Below are positions 55,714 to 64,000 of a DNA stretch of 64,000 bases, in pieces; the stretch's first letter is position 1; each line of letters opens with the position of its first letter. Both the position numbers and the translations under genes were made by a program. Location of the stretch: positions 4,733,001 to 4,797,000 of the forward strand of contig NZ_CP022221.1 of NCBI RefSeq assembly GCF_004114935.1. The letters run 5' to 3'. This DNA comes from Bradyrhizobium zhanjiangense (GTDB lineage: Bacteria > Pseudomonadota > Alphaproteobacteria > Rhizobiales > Xanthobacteraceae). Below the pieces are notes generated by a model. It made no database searches. It was given only the letters and a program-made list of their open reading frames with translations, and was not told where the DNA came from.

Positions 55714-55963
55714 TTACCATTTTGTTAGCTTTGGATGGAGACGCTGGCAATCCTGGGAAACCACGCCAACGGAGCTTTGGGACCGTAAAAAAGTCCAATG
55801 CGGCTCCAATAGAAGTGCGCACTGGGATACCTACTGGCGCCTTTGGGCGTCGCAAATAGGGGGCGATGATAGCCGCCGGATCGCAATGCGGAGCCCAGCC
55901 CCAACCGAACATCAACCGGGGATAGTAATGGCCTTTCGATTTTTGCTCGAGTAGATTCTTCAC
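55676..55963 (-). pseudogene. Likely true 5' end of the DruF-like gene, in a shifted frame
   Basis: From GTG at 55963, preceded by AGAGGA, a protein-like frame reads NLLEQKSKGHYYPRLMFGWG, then APHCDPAAIIAPYLRRPKAP and further. It leaves the frame of the 840-codon part at a run of six G (minus strand; CCCCCC at 55672-55677). With five G the two frames fuse into one gene of about 980 codons once the IS is removed. Thus this stretch is either the 5' end of the same gene or a separate small gene that overlaps it. Confidence 0.55.
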
Positions 55964-56014
55964 TTGTGCTATGTCCTCTGACGACGGCCGACAAAATTAC
56001 TGAGGAAGAAGAGA

Positions 56015-57235
56015 TTGCTGAAACGGACACCCTTCGAAATCAACGAGAAGGGAACGCAGCTAATACGAAGTGAGACGAGTGGAGATCGGTCCAAGCGAAC
56101 CAAGCACTCGGTAGTGGGTGTTTTCGCTGGGATCGGGGGAATAGAGCAGGGTTTCCGACGCGAGGGGCATGAGAGCATCCTGCTCTGCGAGGCTGATGTT
56201 CGTGCGCGCCAAGTCCTCGGGCGCCGATTCGCCAACGTGCGTGTGTCCGAGGACGTGAGAGACCTCAAGTCGTTGCCGGAATGCGGAATCGTCGCTGCAG
56301 GTTTCCCTTGCCAAGATCTGAGCCAGGCCGGACGCACGCGCGGGATTCAGGGACCTAACTCCGGCCTCATCGATGTATTGCTCAAACTTCTAAAGAACTC
56401 GCGCCCAGGACCACGATGGCTTGTTCTTGAGAACGTTCCCTTCATGCTGAGTCTCGATCGAGGACGCGCAATCGAAAGGATCGTTTCCAAACTCGAAGGC
56501 ATGGGTTTTGCTTGGGCTTACCGCACGGTGGACGCACGAGCCTTCGGCCTACCGCAGCGACGACGTAGGGTGGTGATTCTGGCGTCCCGTCAGGCCGATC
56601 CCCGCGCCGCTCTCCTCGGTGATGATGCAGGTGTTCCCGAGCCGAGCGCTCGTGGAGCGCATGCCTGCGGTTTCTACTGGACGGAGGGGAATACTGGGCT
56701 TGGCTGGGCGATAAATGCGATACCTCCGCTGAAGGGCGGGTCCGGCGTTCACATTCCCTCGCCACCAGCGATTTGGTTTCCCCGGCGACGGTTCGTCGCT
56801 GTTCCCACGATCGAAGCGGCCGAGCGTCTGCAGGGCTTCGAGGCCGGATGGACAGGCCTGGAAGGGGAGGAGCCGAAATATGCCCGGGAGCGCTGGCGTT
56901 TGGTTGGTAACGCCGTGAGCGTCCCGTTCGCTCAATGGATTGCTGGACGATTGGATGTCGCCGAGATTTACGATGAAGGGAATGATGATGGTCTCCGAAC
57001 AACCCGGGGCTGGCCTTCCGCCGGCTGGGGTTTCGAAGGTCGGCGCGGATGTTCAGCGGTGTCTGAGTGGCCCGTTTCCAAACCCGCAGAGCACTTGGCC
57101 CGGTTCCTTGGCAGCGGTATCGTTCCGCTTTCTAGGAAAGCCGCCTCGGGTTTTCTCTCCCGGCTTGAGCGAAGCAACTTGCGCTCCGAGGAGGCCTTTC
57201 GACGTGACTTACGACATCATATCTCGCAGCAATGA
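56015..57235 (+). CDS. C5-cytosine DNA methyltransferase (DruM-like)
   Basis: 406 residues from TTG at 56015 after GAGGAAGAAG. Shows motif I VVGVFAGIGGIEQGF (33-47), the catalytic PCQ motif in AAGFPCQDLSQAG (Cys about 99), motif VI WLVLENVPF, motif VIII GLPQRRRRV and motif X LVGNAVSVPFAQW. Transfers methyl groups to cytosine C5 in a specific site, probably to mark self DNA. Divergent from the DruF-like operon and overlapping the vsr gene by four bases. Type II Druantia systems carry such a methylase (DruM). Confidence 0.92.
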   Translation: MLKRTPFEINEKGTQLIRSETSGDRSKRTKHSVVGVFAGIGGIEQGFRREGHESILLCEADVRARQVLGRRFANVRVSEDVRDLKSLPECGIVAAGFPCQDLSQAGRTRGIQGPNSGLIDVLLKLLKNSRPGPRWLVLENVPFMLSLDRGRAIERIVSKLEGMGFAWAYRTVDARAFGLPQRRRRVVILASRQADPRAALLGDDAGVPEPSARGAHACGFYWTEGNTGLGWAINAIPPLKGGSGVHIPSPPAIWFPRRRFVAVPTIEAAERLQGFEAGWTGLEGEEPKYARERWRLVGNAVSVPFAQWIAGRLDVAEIYDEGNDDGLRTTRGWPSAGWGFEGRRGCSAVSEWPVSKPAEHLARFLGSGIVPLSRKAASGFLSRLERSNLRSEEAFRRDLRHHISQQ

Positions 57236-57693
57236 CGAGCCCACTATTCATTGACCCGGTCTCGCCGGTTACCACCAAGCGAATGTCCGTAACACGGGGG
57301 CGCAGCAACGCGCGTGAACGATTGATCCGATCGGAGCTTCACAAGCGCGGATTGCGATTCCGATTGCACCAGCGTCTGCTGAAGACGAAGCGACGTACCG
57401 TCGACATTGTCTTTCCTAGAGCGCAGGTGGCCGTTTTTGTCGACGGCTGCTTCTGGCATGGGTGTCCACTCCACCGCACCTGGCCAAAGAACAATGCTAA
57501 ATGGTGGCGGGAAAAGATCGAAACGAATATCGCACGCGACCGAGATACCGATCGGCAGCTTCTTGCGCTTGGTTGGACCGTTGTTCGTATCTGGGAGCAT
57601 GAGCAAGTTAGCGAAGTGGTCGACCAAATTGAACGCGTCGTTCGGTCGGGCATTTCCGCCCTCAGGCGGCACCGAGGCGCTCATCGGACCTAG
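57232..57693 (+). CDS. vsr: Very short patch repair endonuclease (Vsr family)
   Basis: 153 residues, start overlapping the methylase stop (ATGA). Conserved Vsr sequence: MSVTRGRSNARERLIRSELH-like start, TVDIVFPRAQVAVFVDGCFW, then HGCPLHRTWPKNNAKWWREK and RDRDTDRQLLALGWTVVRIW. The catalytic Asp and metal-site His of Vsr are in place. Vsr nicks at T:G mismatches from deamination of 5-methylcytosine, so it normally protects the host of a C5 methylase. Confidence 0.93.
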   Translation: MTSPLFIDPVSPVTTKRMSVTRGRSNARERLIRSELHKRGLRFRLHQRLLKTKRRTVDIVFPRAQVAVFVDGCFWHGCPLHRTWPKNNAKWWREKIETNIARDRDTDRQLLALGWTVVRIWEHEQVSEVVDQIERVVRSGISALRRHRGAHRT

Positions 57694-58040
57694 TGGCGGC
57701 TAAGGGACGAGCCGCCGGTTCCGCTCTTTCACCACCTCGCGTTCGTAGATCCCAGACCGAAACGATGAACAAGCCGTGTCTTACGCTAATGCTCATCCGC
57801 CGCTTCTTGGACTTTTTCTGCGAGCCGCTTAACCAACTCGGGATGTGCTTCTGGCGGCAATCCGGCCTGCTCCATATCGGCTATCGGGGGTGGACCGGAA
57901 ATCGCGCGCACGCGCCGCCACGGCTCTAAACAGGCGTGGCCGAGGGCAGACGCTATTCAAGGCATGGTTGATCCATACCAAGCGATAGAGGGCGGGATGA
58001 CAGGCTCCCTTCGGCTTAAAATCGCAACCTCAACCGAATT
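57694..58040. other. Intergenic region after vsr
   Basis: About 350 bases. A minus-strand frame of 30 codons at 57786-57875 (MEQAGLPPEAHPELVKRLAE...) continues upstream without a start (WRRVRAISGPPPIAD) and may be the end of a lost gene. Nothing else supported. Confidence 0.4.
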
Positions 58041-58388
58041 TCATTGCTGAGCCCGCTTTTCCGTCAGCATGACCACATCGACCACGCGGAAAGATGCCGG
58101 AGGGTCGTAGATTAGCCTGAGGTGCGACGGCCGGGTGGTGAAGTCTGGCGCAACATCGAAGTCGCCGGACTCAAGTGCTGCGATCAAGAGTCTTACCGCG
58201 TCACGGTCACTCAGTTCGGTATGCCGCAGCGCATCGACCAGCGTCTCAAGCGTCATCCCTTCCTGCAGGAGCAGGCGGGCGGCAGGGTCTAGATGGACCT
58301 GCCGCAGCGCACCCAACAATTGAGGCGACCGACTGCGGGTCGTCCATCGCTCGTCATAGCGGGAAAACAGCAGCGATCGTGAGCACAA
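58041..58388 (-). CDS. Hypothetical protein, possibly truncated
   Basis: 115 residues. Most of the frame looks coding (HLDPAARLLLQEGMTLETLV, LSDRDAVRLLIAALESGDFD, then FRVVDVVMLTEKRAQQ). The first 20 residues are Arg/Ser-rich and unlike the rest, so the true 5' end may be lost. Not recognised. Confidence 0.45.
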   Translation of the reverse strand: MCSRSLLFSRYDERWTTRSRSPQLLGALRQVHLDPAARLLLQEGMTLETLVDALRHTELSDRDAVRLLIAALESGDFDVAPDFTTRPSHLRLIYDPPASFRVVDVVMLTEKRAQQ

Positions 58389-58970
58389 CCGCAGCTCGCC
58401 AAACGCTAGTTACCACGACACGGATGACGCCCAAATTGCAGAGTTACCGATTCGATGTGGCCAGCGTTCGTCGGACTGTCCAGCGATCCCAGCACTCACA
58501 CTCTTGAGCGACTGAGGTGCAAGGCGCTTGGTCTAGCCACAGATCGTTAGGAACGCTCTTTGGGTGCAGTTGGTATCCGCGCCCGCGTGTATCATGGGAG
58601 GCCCCAGGGCATGGCGTATTACGTCACCTTGATCCCGAACTATTGACCCACACGCGCCGCTGCCTTTTGGCGTTTGCTCGGCGGCGCGTTTGGCGCGGCG
58701 GACAGGCGGTTGCTCCACTTCCTGTTCGCCGCGTATCTGTCGAGTGTAGCCCCTCGCAGGAGCGGACTGTGTCCGCTTAAGGTCCAACAGCGGCGCAAAA
58801 GCTGACATTTTATAACTGCCGCTTTGGGCCAATTGGGCGACATTCTGTCGCTCATCCGACGACTTCTCCGTCCGGTGTAAAGGTTAGATGCGCAGACATC
58901 GCATGTGGCCACCGAATAACCGAAGTCTCGAAAGCAACGGTCAAGTTAACGTTTCCTTCCTTCAGCGGTA
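58389..58970. other. Intergenic region
   Basis: About 580 bases without a gene I can support. Frames here are Arg/Pro-rich and lack ribosome sites. Confidence 0.4.
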
Positions 58971-60731
58971 TCATTCGGGGAGCCCGGCTCGCCGCAATCC
59001 TTCTTCGTATCGCGAGATGTCTTCGGCACGCCGATAAGGTCCCAGCACGTTTTTGAGATTGGAAACCCGCAGTGTAGGATTGAGTTGGCGCAGGCGCACG
59101 ACCGCCTTCTGCGCTTGATCGAGCCTTCCCGACATCGCATTGCTCGCAGCGCCAATACGAAGTAGAGGTTGAGAGTTTGGATTGTCCTGCAACGCCATTG
59201 CCGCCCACGATGCCGCTTCGTCATAGCGACTTAGGAAAAAATGTGCATGCGCAGTCCCAGCTCGCATCGGTGCACCCCACGGATCAAGTGGGCTTAGGCG
59301 TATGGCACGCTTGAAGCGCTCGATCGCTAGCTCGTATTCGCCGAGCCAGTTCTTTACCCAGCCACCGCAATCCCACGCCTCGGCCACATTGGAATTGAGC
59401 GCAAGCGCGCGATCGATTAAGGCGGCGCCTCGATCGAGATCGCGAACAACATATGCCAATGCCCATCCGCTATCAGCGAGCGCGATTGCATCATCCCTAC
59501 CTAGCTCAACCGCCCGCTGAGCGAGCCTCGATACCTCGGCCACCTCCTCCGGTGTGAGTGAAATCCAGCCAAAGGCCTTGGCATTGGCATAGCAAAAGGC
59601 GGCACGAGCGTAGGCTGTCGCAAAGTAGGGGTCCAGCTCGATCGCGCTGTTGAATAGGTGCAGTGCCTCGCTGCACGCTTGCTGACTAGCATCCTGATAG
59701 GACTTAGCTAAACCGCGCAAGTAGTGATCATAGGCGTCAAGACGCTCGGTTGCCTTGCGTGTGGCACGCTCTATCTCGGCTCTCTCCACCGCCGGCGCGA
59801 TTGCTCCGACAATGCTCTCCGTCACCTGGTCCTGCAGATCGAAAATGTCGCCGAGCCCACCATCAAACCGGTTCGCCCAAAGATGCGCGCCAGTAGCGGT
59901 ATCGATAAGCTGTCCCGTGATGCGCACCCGGTTTGCCGCCCTGCGAACGCTTCCTTCCAACACATAGCGAACTCCAAGCTCACGCCCGACTACCTTCACG
60001 TCGACGGCGCGACCCTTGTACGCGAAGCTGGAATTGCGGGCGATGACAAACAGCGCCTTGAAATGAGATAGCGCCGTGATGATGTCCTCGACCATTCCAT
60101 CGGCAAGGTAGTCCTGTTCGGGATCCCCGCTCATGTTGGTGAAAGGTAATACCGCAATCGACGGTTTGTCCGGAAGCGCCAGTGCGGGGCTTGCCGATTG
60201 CGTCCGCAGCTCTGTAGCTGGTGCTGGCACTCGGAATACGTGGACCGGTCGAGCGATGTTCTTGAGCTGCCGCTCGCCGAGATCCTCAAAGACCAGATCT
60301 AGCTTGTCGCGTACTTGATCGTGCACGACTCTGCTCACGCAAATCCCATTGGCTTCGGCGAGGGCTTCGAGCCGTGCCGCAACATTGACACCATCGCCGT
60401 AAATATCGTCGCCGTCGATGATAATGTCCCCGAGATTGACGCCGACGCGGAACTCGATGCGATGGTCCGCCGGGACGTCCTCATTGCGACCCTGCATAGC
60501 GCGCTGTACCTCGACGGCGCATTCGACGGCTTCGATCACGCTCGAGAATTCGATCAGGAGGCCATCGCCTGTTGTCTTGACGATGCGGCCCTGGTGCTCG
60601 GCAATGTTCGGCGCGATCAGTTCTCGTTGATGCGTCTTGAGCGCCGCCAAGGTCTCGGCTTCGTCGACACCCATCAGCCGGCTGTAGCCGACAACGTCGG
60701 CGGCGACGATAGCGGCGAGCTTCCGGGCCAT
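58971..60731 (-). CDS. Class III adenylate cyclase fused to TPR region
   Basis: 586 residues from ATG at 60731 (a GTG two codons upstream is possible). Cyclase domain about 1-165: KLAAIVAADVVGYSRLMGVD, KTTGDGLLIEFSSVIEAVEC, and IDGDDIYGDGVNVAARLEAL. Residues 185-330 form a TolB-N/CadC-like segment (KPSIAVLPFTNMSGDPEQDY, ARNSSFAYKGRAVDVKVVG, GAHLWANRFD). TPR helices follow to the C-terminus. This domain order is very common in Bradyrhizobium. Cytoplasmic; signal unknown. Confidence 0.93.
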   Translation of the reverse strand: MARKLAAIVAADVVGYSRLMGVDEAETLAALKTHQRELIAPNIAEHQGRIVKTTGDGLLIEFSSVIEAVECAVEVQRAMQGRNEDVPADHRIEFRVGVNLGDIIIDGDDIYGDGVNVAARLEALAEANGICVSRVVHDQVRDKLDLVFEDLGERQLKNIARPVHVFRVPAPATELRTQSASPALALPDKPSIAVLPFTNMSGDPEQDYLADGMVEDIITALSHFKALFVIARNSSFAYKGRAVDVKVVGRELGVRYVLEGSVRRAANRVRITGQLIDTATGAHLWANRFDGGLGDIFDLQDQVTESIVGAIAPAVERAEIERATRKATERLDAYDHYLRGLAKSYQDASQQACSEALHLFNSAIELDPYFATAYARAAFCYANAKAFGWISLTPEEVAEVSRLAQRAVELGRDDAIALADSGWALAYVVRDLDRGAALIDRALALNSNVAEAWDCGGWVKNWLGEYELAIERFKRAIRLSPLDPWGAPMRAGTAHAHFFLSRYDEAASWAAMALQDNPNSQPLLRIGAASNAMSGRLDQAQKAVVRLRQLNPTLRVSNLKNVLGPYRRAEDISRYEEGLRRAGLPE

Positions 60732-61044
60732 GCCCACACCCGTTCAGGTTCGAGGGCTAGAGCCAGTCTACCCGAATAGGCGCCGATGGTCATCAGGTCC
60801 GTAGCGTTTCCGTAATTCCGTTATGGGTCAAAGGCTGCCCTCGTTAGCCAGCATGATCTTGGTCGGGTCACCTGTATGAAGCGGACATCCCCGCGCTCTG
60901 GGCTGAGGTCAGCGACGGGGCCAGGAACGGACATACTCAGGCAAACGCAGCCGCAAGACTTCTCGTTCGAAATGCAAAGGCCTCGCTCGGTTTCGGCCGC
61001 AGCGGGGCCGGTCTAGAGGCTCTCATGCAAGTGCGGCCAAATGT
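60732..61044. other. Intergenic region
   Basis: About 310 bases with no supported gene or clear structure. Confidence 0.4.
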
Positions 61045-61578
61045 TCATTTGGTCGGGTCAGGTCGCGAACTTCCGACGGTAGCCGGAATTTTGTACTCGC
61101 CGCGGAGTTCATCCCATAGGGCGGTGTCGCTGACTAGCACGACGTGGTACTCACCGCGGCCCGTGATCCCTGTATATTTTCCCGTGCCGCCAGTGAACTC
61201 GAAGGTGCCGCGGAACTCTTTCGGCTTCGCGTCTTTCAGGACGTACTTGGCAAAGACCTTGGATCCGTCGGCCTCTGTGAAGGTCTTATGGCCGCCGCTG
61301 GAATTGCCAGCGTCCGTTAGATCAACGACCTGGTAGCGGGCTTTGTCGAGGAAGGGCTTGCCATCGGCATTGAACACAGCGCCGTCGTATTCGGTGACCG
61401 ACACCGTGTGGTCAGCCTTGTCTTCCAGCTTCACGCTCTTACTGGACAGGGTGACCAGAACGGCTCGACCGAACCATTGGCCCGCTTCTTCTGCGAAGGC
61501 CGGGACAGCGGCCGCCGGGACTGCCAAAGCAAGCACAACACAACCGCACATCCACGATGAATTGAGATGATACCTCAT
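61045..61578 (-). CDS. Exported hypothetical protein
   Basis: 177 residues from ATG at 61578, with GGGAGG upstream. Signal peptide (MCGCVVLALAVPAAAVPAFA) followed by a beta-rich domain: GTFEFTGGTGKYTGITGRGE is the clear block, a pattern seen in small beta-barrel, allene-oxide-cyclase-like proteins. Likely periplasmic; role unknown. Confidence 0.75.
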   Translation of the reverse strand: MRYHLNSSWMCGCVVLALAVPAAAVPAFAEEAGQWFGRAVLVTLSSKSVKLEDKADHTVSVTEYDGAVFNADGKPFLDKARYQVVDLTDAGNSSGGHKTFTEADGSKVFAKYVLKDAKPKEFRGTFEFTGGTGKYTGITGRGEYHVVLVSDTALWDELRGEYKIPATVGSSRPDPTK

Positions 61579-61959
61579 GGTGTTCCTCCCAGATGGGTTG
61601 CAGGTTACAAATTTGGTTGGAGCAAGTATCTCCATCATCGATTTCCACGATGGCAATCATACCCTGCTTCGAAGGAGGCCTTGCGCAGAACGATGTATGG
61701 ATGATGCGTCTATTAGACGCGTAGTCCTGCACGTTTCCGTTCAGATCGCGGCGCTGCCAAAAGATGCGCGACTCACGCGCTGCAGCATGTCTATTCGATC
61801 ACCTCATCGGCGCGGATAAGTAATGAGGGCGGCACGGTGAGGCCGCTCGCACTCTCCCACTACGCGAGACGATGTCCGCGTCGTCAGTCGAGGTTCGCGG
61901 GAGACAGGTCCGGTCTACCCCTGACAGCGGGCCCGACTCCGGGACACGAGTAGTTGGTT
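61579..61959. other. Intergenic region
   Basis: About 380 bases with no supported gene. Ends in the hairpin with a T-run at 61960-61984. Confidence 0.4.
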
Positions 61960-61984
61960 GCGCCGCCCCTTGGCGCTTTTTTTT
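61960..61984 (+). terminator. Hairpin with T-tract
   Basis: GCGCC (61960-61964) and GGCGC (61972-61976) form a short stem followed by eight T. It reads as an intrinsic terminator on the plus strand, though the nearest gene ends here on the minus strand; the hairpin could serve that gene too. Confidence 0.4.
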
Positions 61985-62435
61985 ACTTCTTGCGCGGGTC
62001 GTCGGCCGGGTTGATGAACTCGATGCCCCCTGGCCCGGTGAACACAATTTGGACGATCGTCTCCTCGTTTGTCGTCCAAACATAATGGGGATGCTTCGCT
62101 GTCAGCGCGAATACGGAACCCGCCTTCAACAACTCCCCTTGCGAGGGGTCGAACTTTTCCCCCATGGCATTCCCGAAGCTGCCACTCATCACAGTGACGA
62201 CCTCGGCGTAAGGATGTGTGTGCGGGGCAACTTTATAGTTCGGGGGGAATTTCACGCGTTGGACGATTGTCTCGGCTTTGGTCGGGTCACCGACCAAGAT
62301 CACAGTTTGCACATCTTTGAAGACCGGATGCTCCGTCCATGTTAGCCCATCGGGCTTGACTACTTTCATCGCGTTTTGGGCCATCGCAGGACCTGCGAAC
62401 AGGATCAATGTCGCGACGACAAAAGACTTTTTCAT
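61983..62435 (-). CDS. Exported cupin-domain protein
   Basis: 150 residues from ATG at 62435, preceded by GGAGGTTAGG. Signal peptide (KKSFVVATLILFAGPAMA) then a single cupin barrel with metal-ligand pattern: PHTHPYAEVVTVMSGSFG (two His and a Glu) and the second motif HPHYVWTTNEETIVQIVFTG. Likely a periplasmic metal-binding sensor or enzyme; substrate unknown. Confidence 0.85.
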   Translation of the reverse strand: MKKSFVVATLILFAGPAMAQNAMKVVKPDGLTWTEHPVFKDVQTVILVGDPTKAETIVQRVKFPPNYKVAPHTHPYAEVVTVMSGSFGNAMGEKFDPSQGELLKAGSVFALTAKHPHYVWTTNEETIVQIVFTGPGGIEFINPADDPRKK

Positions 62436-62860
62436 CCTAACCTCCCAATTAGCGAAGCTGGACAGCGTAAATTTTACGGCAAAATACAGAATCGGGCACC
62501 AGGCCATTAGGGGGTAGCTTGAACGGTCCATCGCCCACCAAGTCCGAATTGGGTCAAAATGCGAAGAACTCAGGCTGAGCACATCAAGTCCGCTACGGTC
62601 CACTGACCCGACTTCACTGATCAGAGAGGTCGTCGAGACTTTCGTGCCTAAGCGAGCGCCACTTGCTGTTTGCCCCGGTAAATGGGGTAGGAGCCGTTTA
62701 CCAGGCTTTACGCAAGCCTGCGCGTCCTCCATAGGCCCCCGCCGACAGCGCACAGGCGGCGCTCCCACGTAATCAAACTGCAAAATCGCCCGGGCGAAAT
62801 ATCCGCGAGGGGGGCGGTCGCGCGTCCCCGCGCCTAAGGGCGCGGCGCTGCGTGCGGCAA
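62436..62860. other. Intergenic region
   Basis: About 425 bases. No gene or strong repeat found. Confidence 0.4.
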
Positions 62861-63004
62861 TCATGACCCCCGGCTACACTGGCTGCTCTCTAGCGCGTCG
62901 ATGCCCCAAAGGCGGATGCGGGTGCCGTAGAGTTCTATCGCGTCGCCATCGATGATGCTGGCTTGGCCGATCAGGTCAGCAGACGCGGCCACCTCGATCA
63001 GCCC
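62861..63004 (-). pseudogene. 5' fragment of a thermonuclease (SNase) gene
   Basis: On the minus strand the frame reads ASADLIGQASIIDGDAIELY, then GTRIRLWGIDALESSQCSRG and a stop. This matches the N-terminal active-site region of Rhizobiales SNase proteins (IDGD, GTRIRLWGID). The gene ends abruptly where the domain should continue, so it is a fragment. The 3' fragment at 33109-33336 is of the same family. Confidence 0.7.
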
Positions 63005-63157
63005 GCAAGGAGCAGCGACACGATTTTGACCATTCGCCGTAACATCGGGAGGCCAGTGCTCGGCTTCCTCCACTCCATGGCGGAGGAGTGAGTGGTATAG
63101 GTCCTCGACGTAGCGGCGGGCCTCTATGCTGCCAACGCAGCGCAAGCTCGGGATTGG

Positions 63158-63560
63158 TCATCCATCGATAATGCAATCGGCGAAAGCTTCCGAGCTATCT
63201 TTGCCAGTTCTTCCAGTGTCAGTGCTACCCCATCTACGCCGTCGTGCGATCTTCCTTGTCCGGCCCCGCAATACGATCCCGAGCGCATCGTCCGGCAATG
63301 GGCGCTGCAATGCCTTCGCCTCGTCCCATGGCGCGCGCATCCAAACATCGCGCTCCTCGTCGGTGGTCAGTATGACCGGCATGGCTTTGGGGTGGATCGG
63401 CGCGACCACGGCGTTGGCATTTGTGGTCAAGAACCCGTAGACCAAGTGTGGTCCGGGGATTGGCTTGGACTTGGTACCCCGATCGCCCTTGAACTCGGTC
63501 CGCATGCCGGGCAACAGCGGCCGGTCATCGTTCTCAGCGAGAACCGGGCCGCATGTCTCC
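63158..63560 (-). pseudogene. Decayed second copy of the YedK/HMCES gene
   Basis: The minus strand reads [40 protein letters not shown], and [20 protein letters not shown], closely matching the intact gene at 28730-29398. The N-terminal half with Cys2 is missing. Near the end one base is gained or lost (after GIVLRG), so the native DKED...stop ending is replaced by a random tail. Non-functional. Confidence 0.8.
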
Positions 63561-63606
63561 GGCTAGCGTCGGCATGGCGACCGATGGCTTGTGTTTGTAA
63601 CGCAAG

Positions 63607-64000
63607 TCAGTATTTCGCGACGACCGGGCCGCCCCAGCGGTAGTTCACACGGACCAAACCGATGTCGACGTCCTGACCAATACGGGCGGTTGCAGCAACA
63701 GCGCCCGCAGCGTCCACGAAGTTCACGTCTCTATCGCCCATAAACAGGTGGTCGTATTCAACGCCGACGGACCAGTTCGGGGCGAAGCTAAATTCGAGGC
63801 CGGCCCCCACCGCACCACCCCAGCGGGTTTCGCTTCCGCTGACGATAGTCAGCCCGGTCGGAATATCGAAAGCTCTGTATTTGTCGCTGACGACCGCTGC
63901 ACCGCCTTTCACGTAGAGCAGCACGTTATTCCAGGCATAGCCAACTTGACCTGTGAACAGGCCGAACGCATCGATCTTGGTTTCATTCTGGATGTCCGGG
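63607..64000 (-). CDS. Outer-membrane beta-barrel protein, C-terminal part (5' end outside window)
   Basis: Open to the window edge; about 131 codons seen. Alternating beta strands with aromatic girdles (LLYVKGGAAVVSDKYRAFDI, WGGAVGAGLEFSFAPNWSVG, VEYDHLFMGDRDVNFV) and a terminal strand ending VNYRWGGPVVAKY. This is the Omp25/RopB-like family of small outer-membrane proteins common in Rhizobiales. The signal peptide lies outside the window. Confidence 0.88.
   Translation of the reverse strand, partial: PDIQNETKIDAFGLFTGQVGYAWNNVLLYVKGGAAVVSDKYRAFDIPTGLTIVSGSETRWGGAVGAGLEFSFAPNWSVGVEYDHLFMGDRDVNFVDAAGAVAATARIGQDVDIGLVRVNYRWGGPVVAKY

Noticed and set aside
41589..57693. DISARM or BREX as the identity of the defence locus
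   Set aside because: No separate DrmB or PLD-type DrmC, no PglZ, BrxC or Lon-like gene. The single giant helicase with a DUF1998-like C-terminus fits DruE better.
57693..57929. 78-codon plus-strand frame after vsr
   Set aside because: No ribosome site, unlikely composition, and a competing minus-strand frame looks more protein-like.

Overview
The window looks like a piece of a Bradyrhizobium-type alphaproteobacterial chromosome. The evidence is GC-rich codon use, a pyruvate dehydrogenase operon with a lipoyl domain on E1-beta, many small Rhizobiales-type proteins (DUF3551, DUF6894, DUF5076, CsbD), FixJ/LuxR-type regulators and typical Bradyrhizobium palindromic repeats. The organism call is inference; no rRNA or tRNA gene was seen.

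Bases 1-24600 are mostly core genome. They hold the 3' end of an aldehyde dehydrogenase, then pdhA-pdhB-(DUF5076)-(deaminase)-pdhC-(small membrane protein)-lpd, threonine synthase, and a Bug-type periplasmic binding protein. Next come a PAS histidine kinase with a FixJ-like regulator and a stand-alone receiver, a coupled set of small Cys-rich proteins, a soluble lytic transglycosylase and a membrane class III cyclase. A cobalamin riboswitch then precedes a TonB-dependent receptor and an unknown integral membrane protein.

Bases 24600-33340 are a patchwork of small lineage-specific genes: very short membrane proteins, a LuxR-HTH protein, a membrane-anchored nuclease, CsbD, DUF3551, YedK/HMCES, GNAT and a protein made of three 63-bp repeats. 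The stretch ends in decayed pieces, including two genes each broken by a one-base deletion and a nuclease tail.

Bases 34879-41323 resemble an integrative element. It has AlpA, a ribbon-helix-helix protein, an excisionase-like HTH, a CHC2/Toprim primase, a P-loop ATPase, a TubC-N-like protein and a serine recombinase.

Bases 41589-57693 are the most notable part: a defence locus whose content best matches a type II Druantia system. A C5-cytosine methyltransferase plus Vsr-type endonuclease runs on the plus strand. Divergently there is a long operon of a DruF-like gene, a DruG-like gene, a 1,964-residue DruE-like helicase with a DUF1998-like cysteine cluster, and a HEPN-domain gene. The DruF-like gene carries an IS21-family insertion near its 3' end and an apparent one-base frameshift in a G6 tract near its 5' end, so the system may be inactive or undergoing decay.

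Bases 58000-64000 hold a cyclase-TPR protein, two exported proteins (one a cupin), decayed nuclease and YedK fragments that echo genes on the left side of the island, and the 3' part of an outer-membrane beta-barrel gene running off the window.
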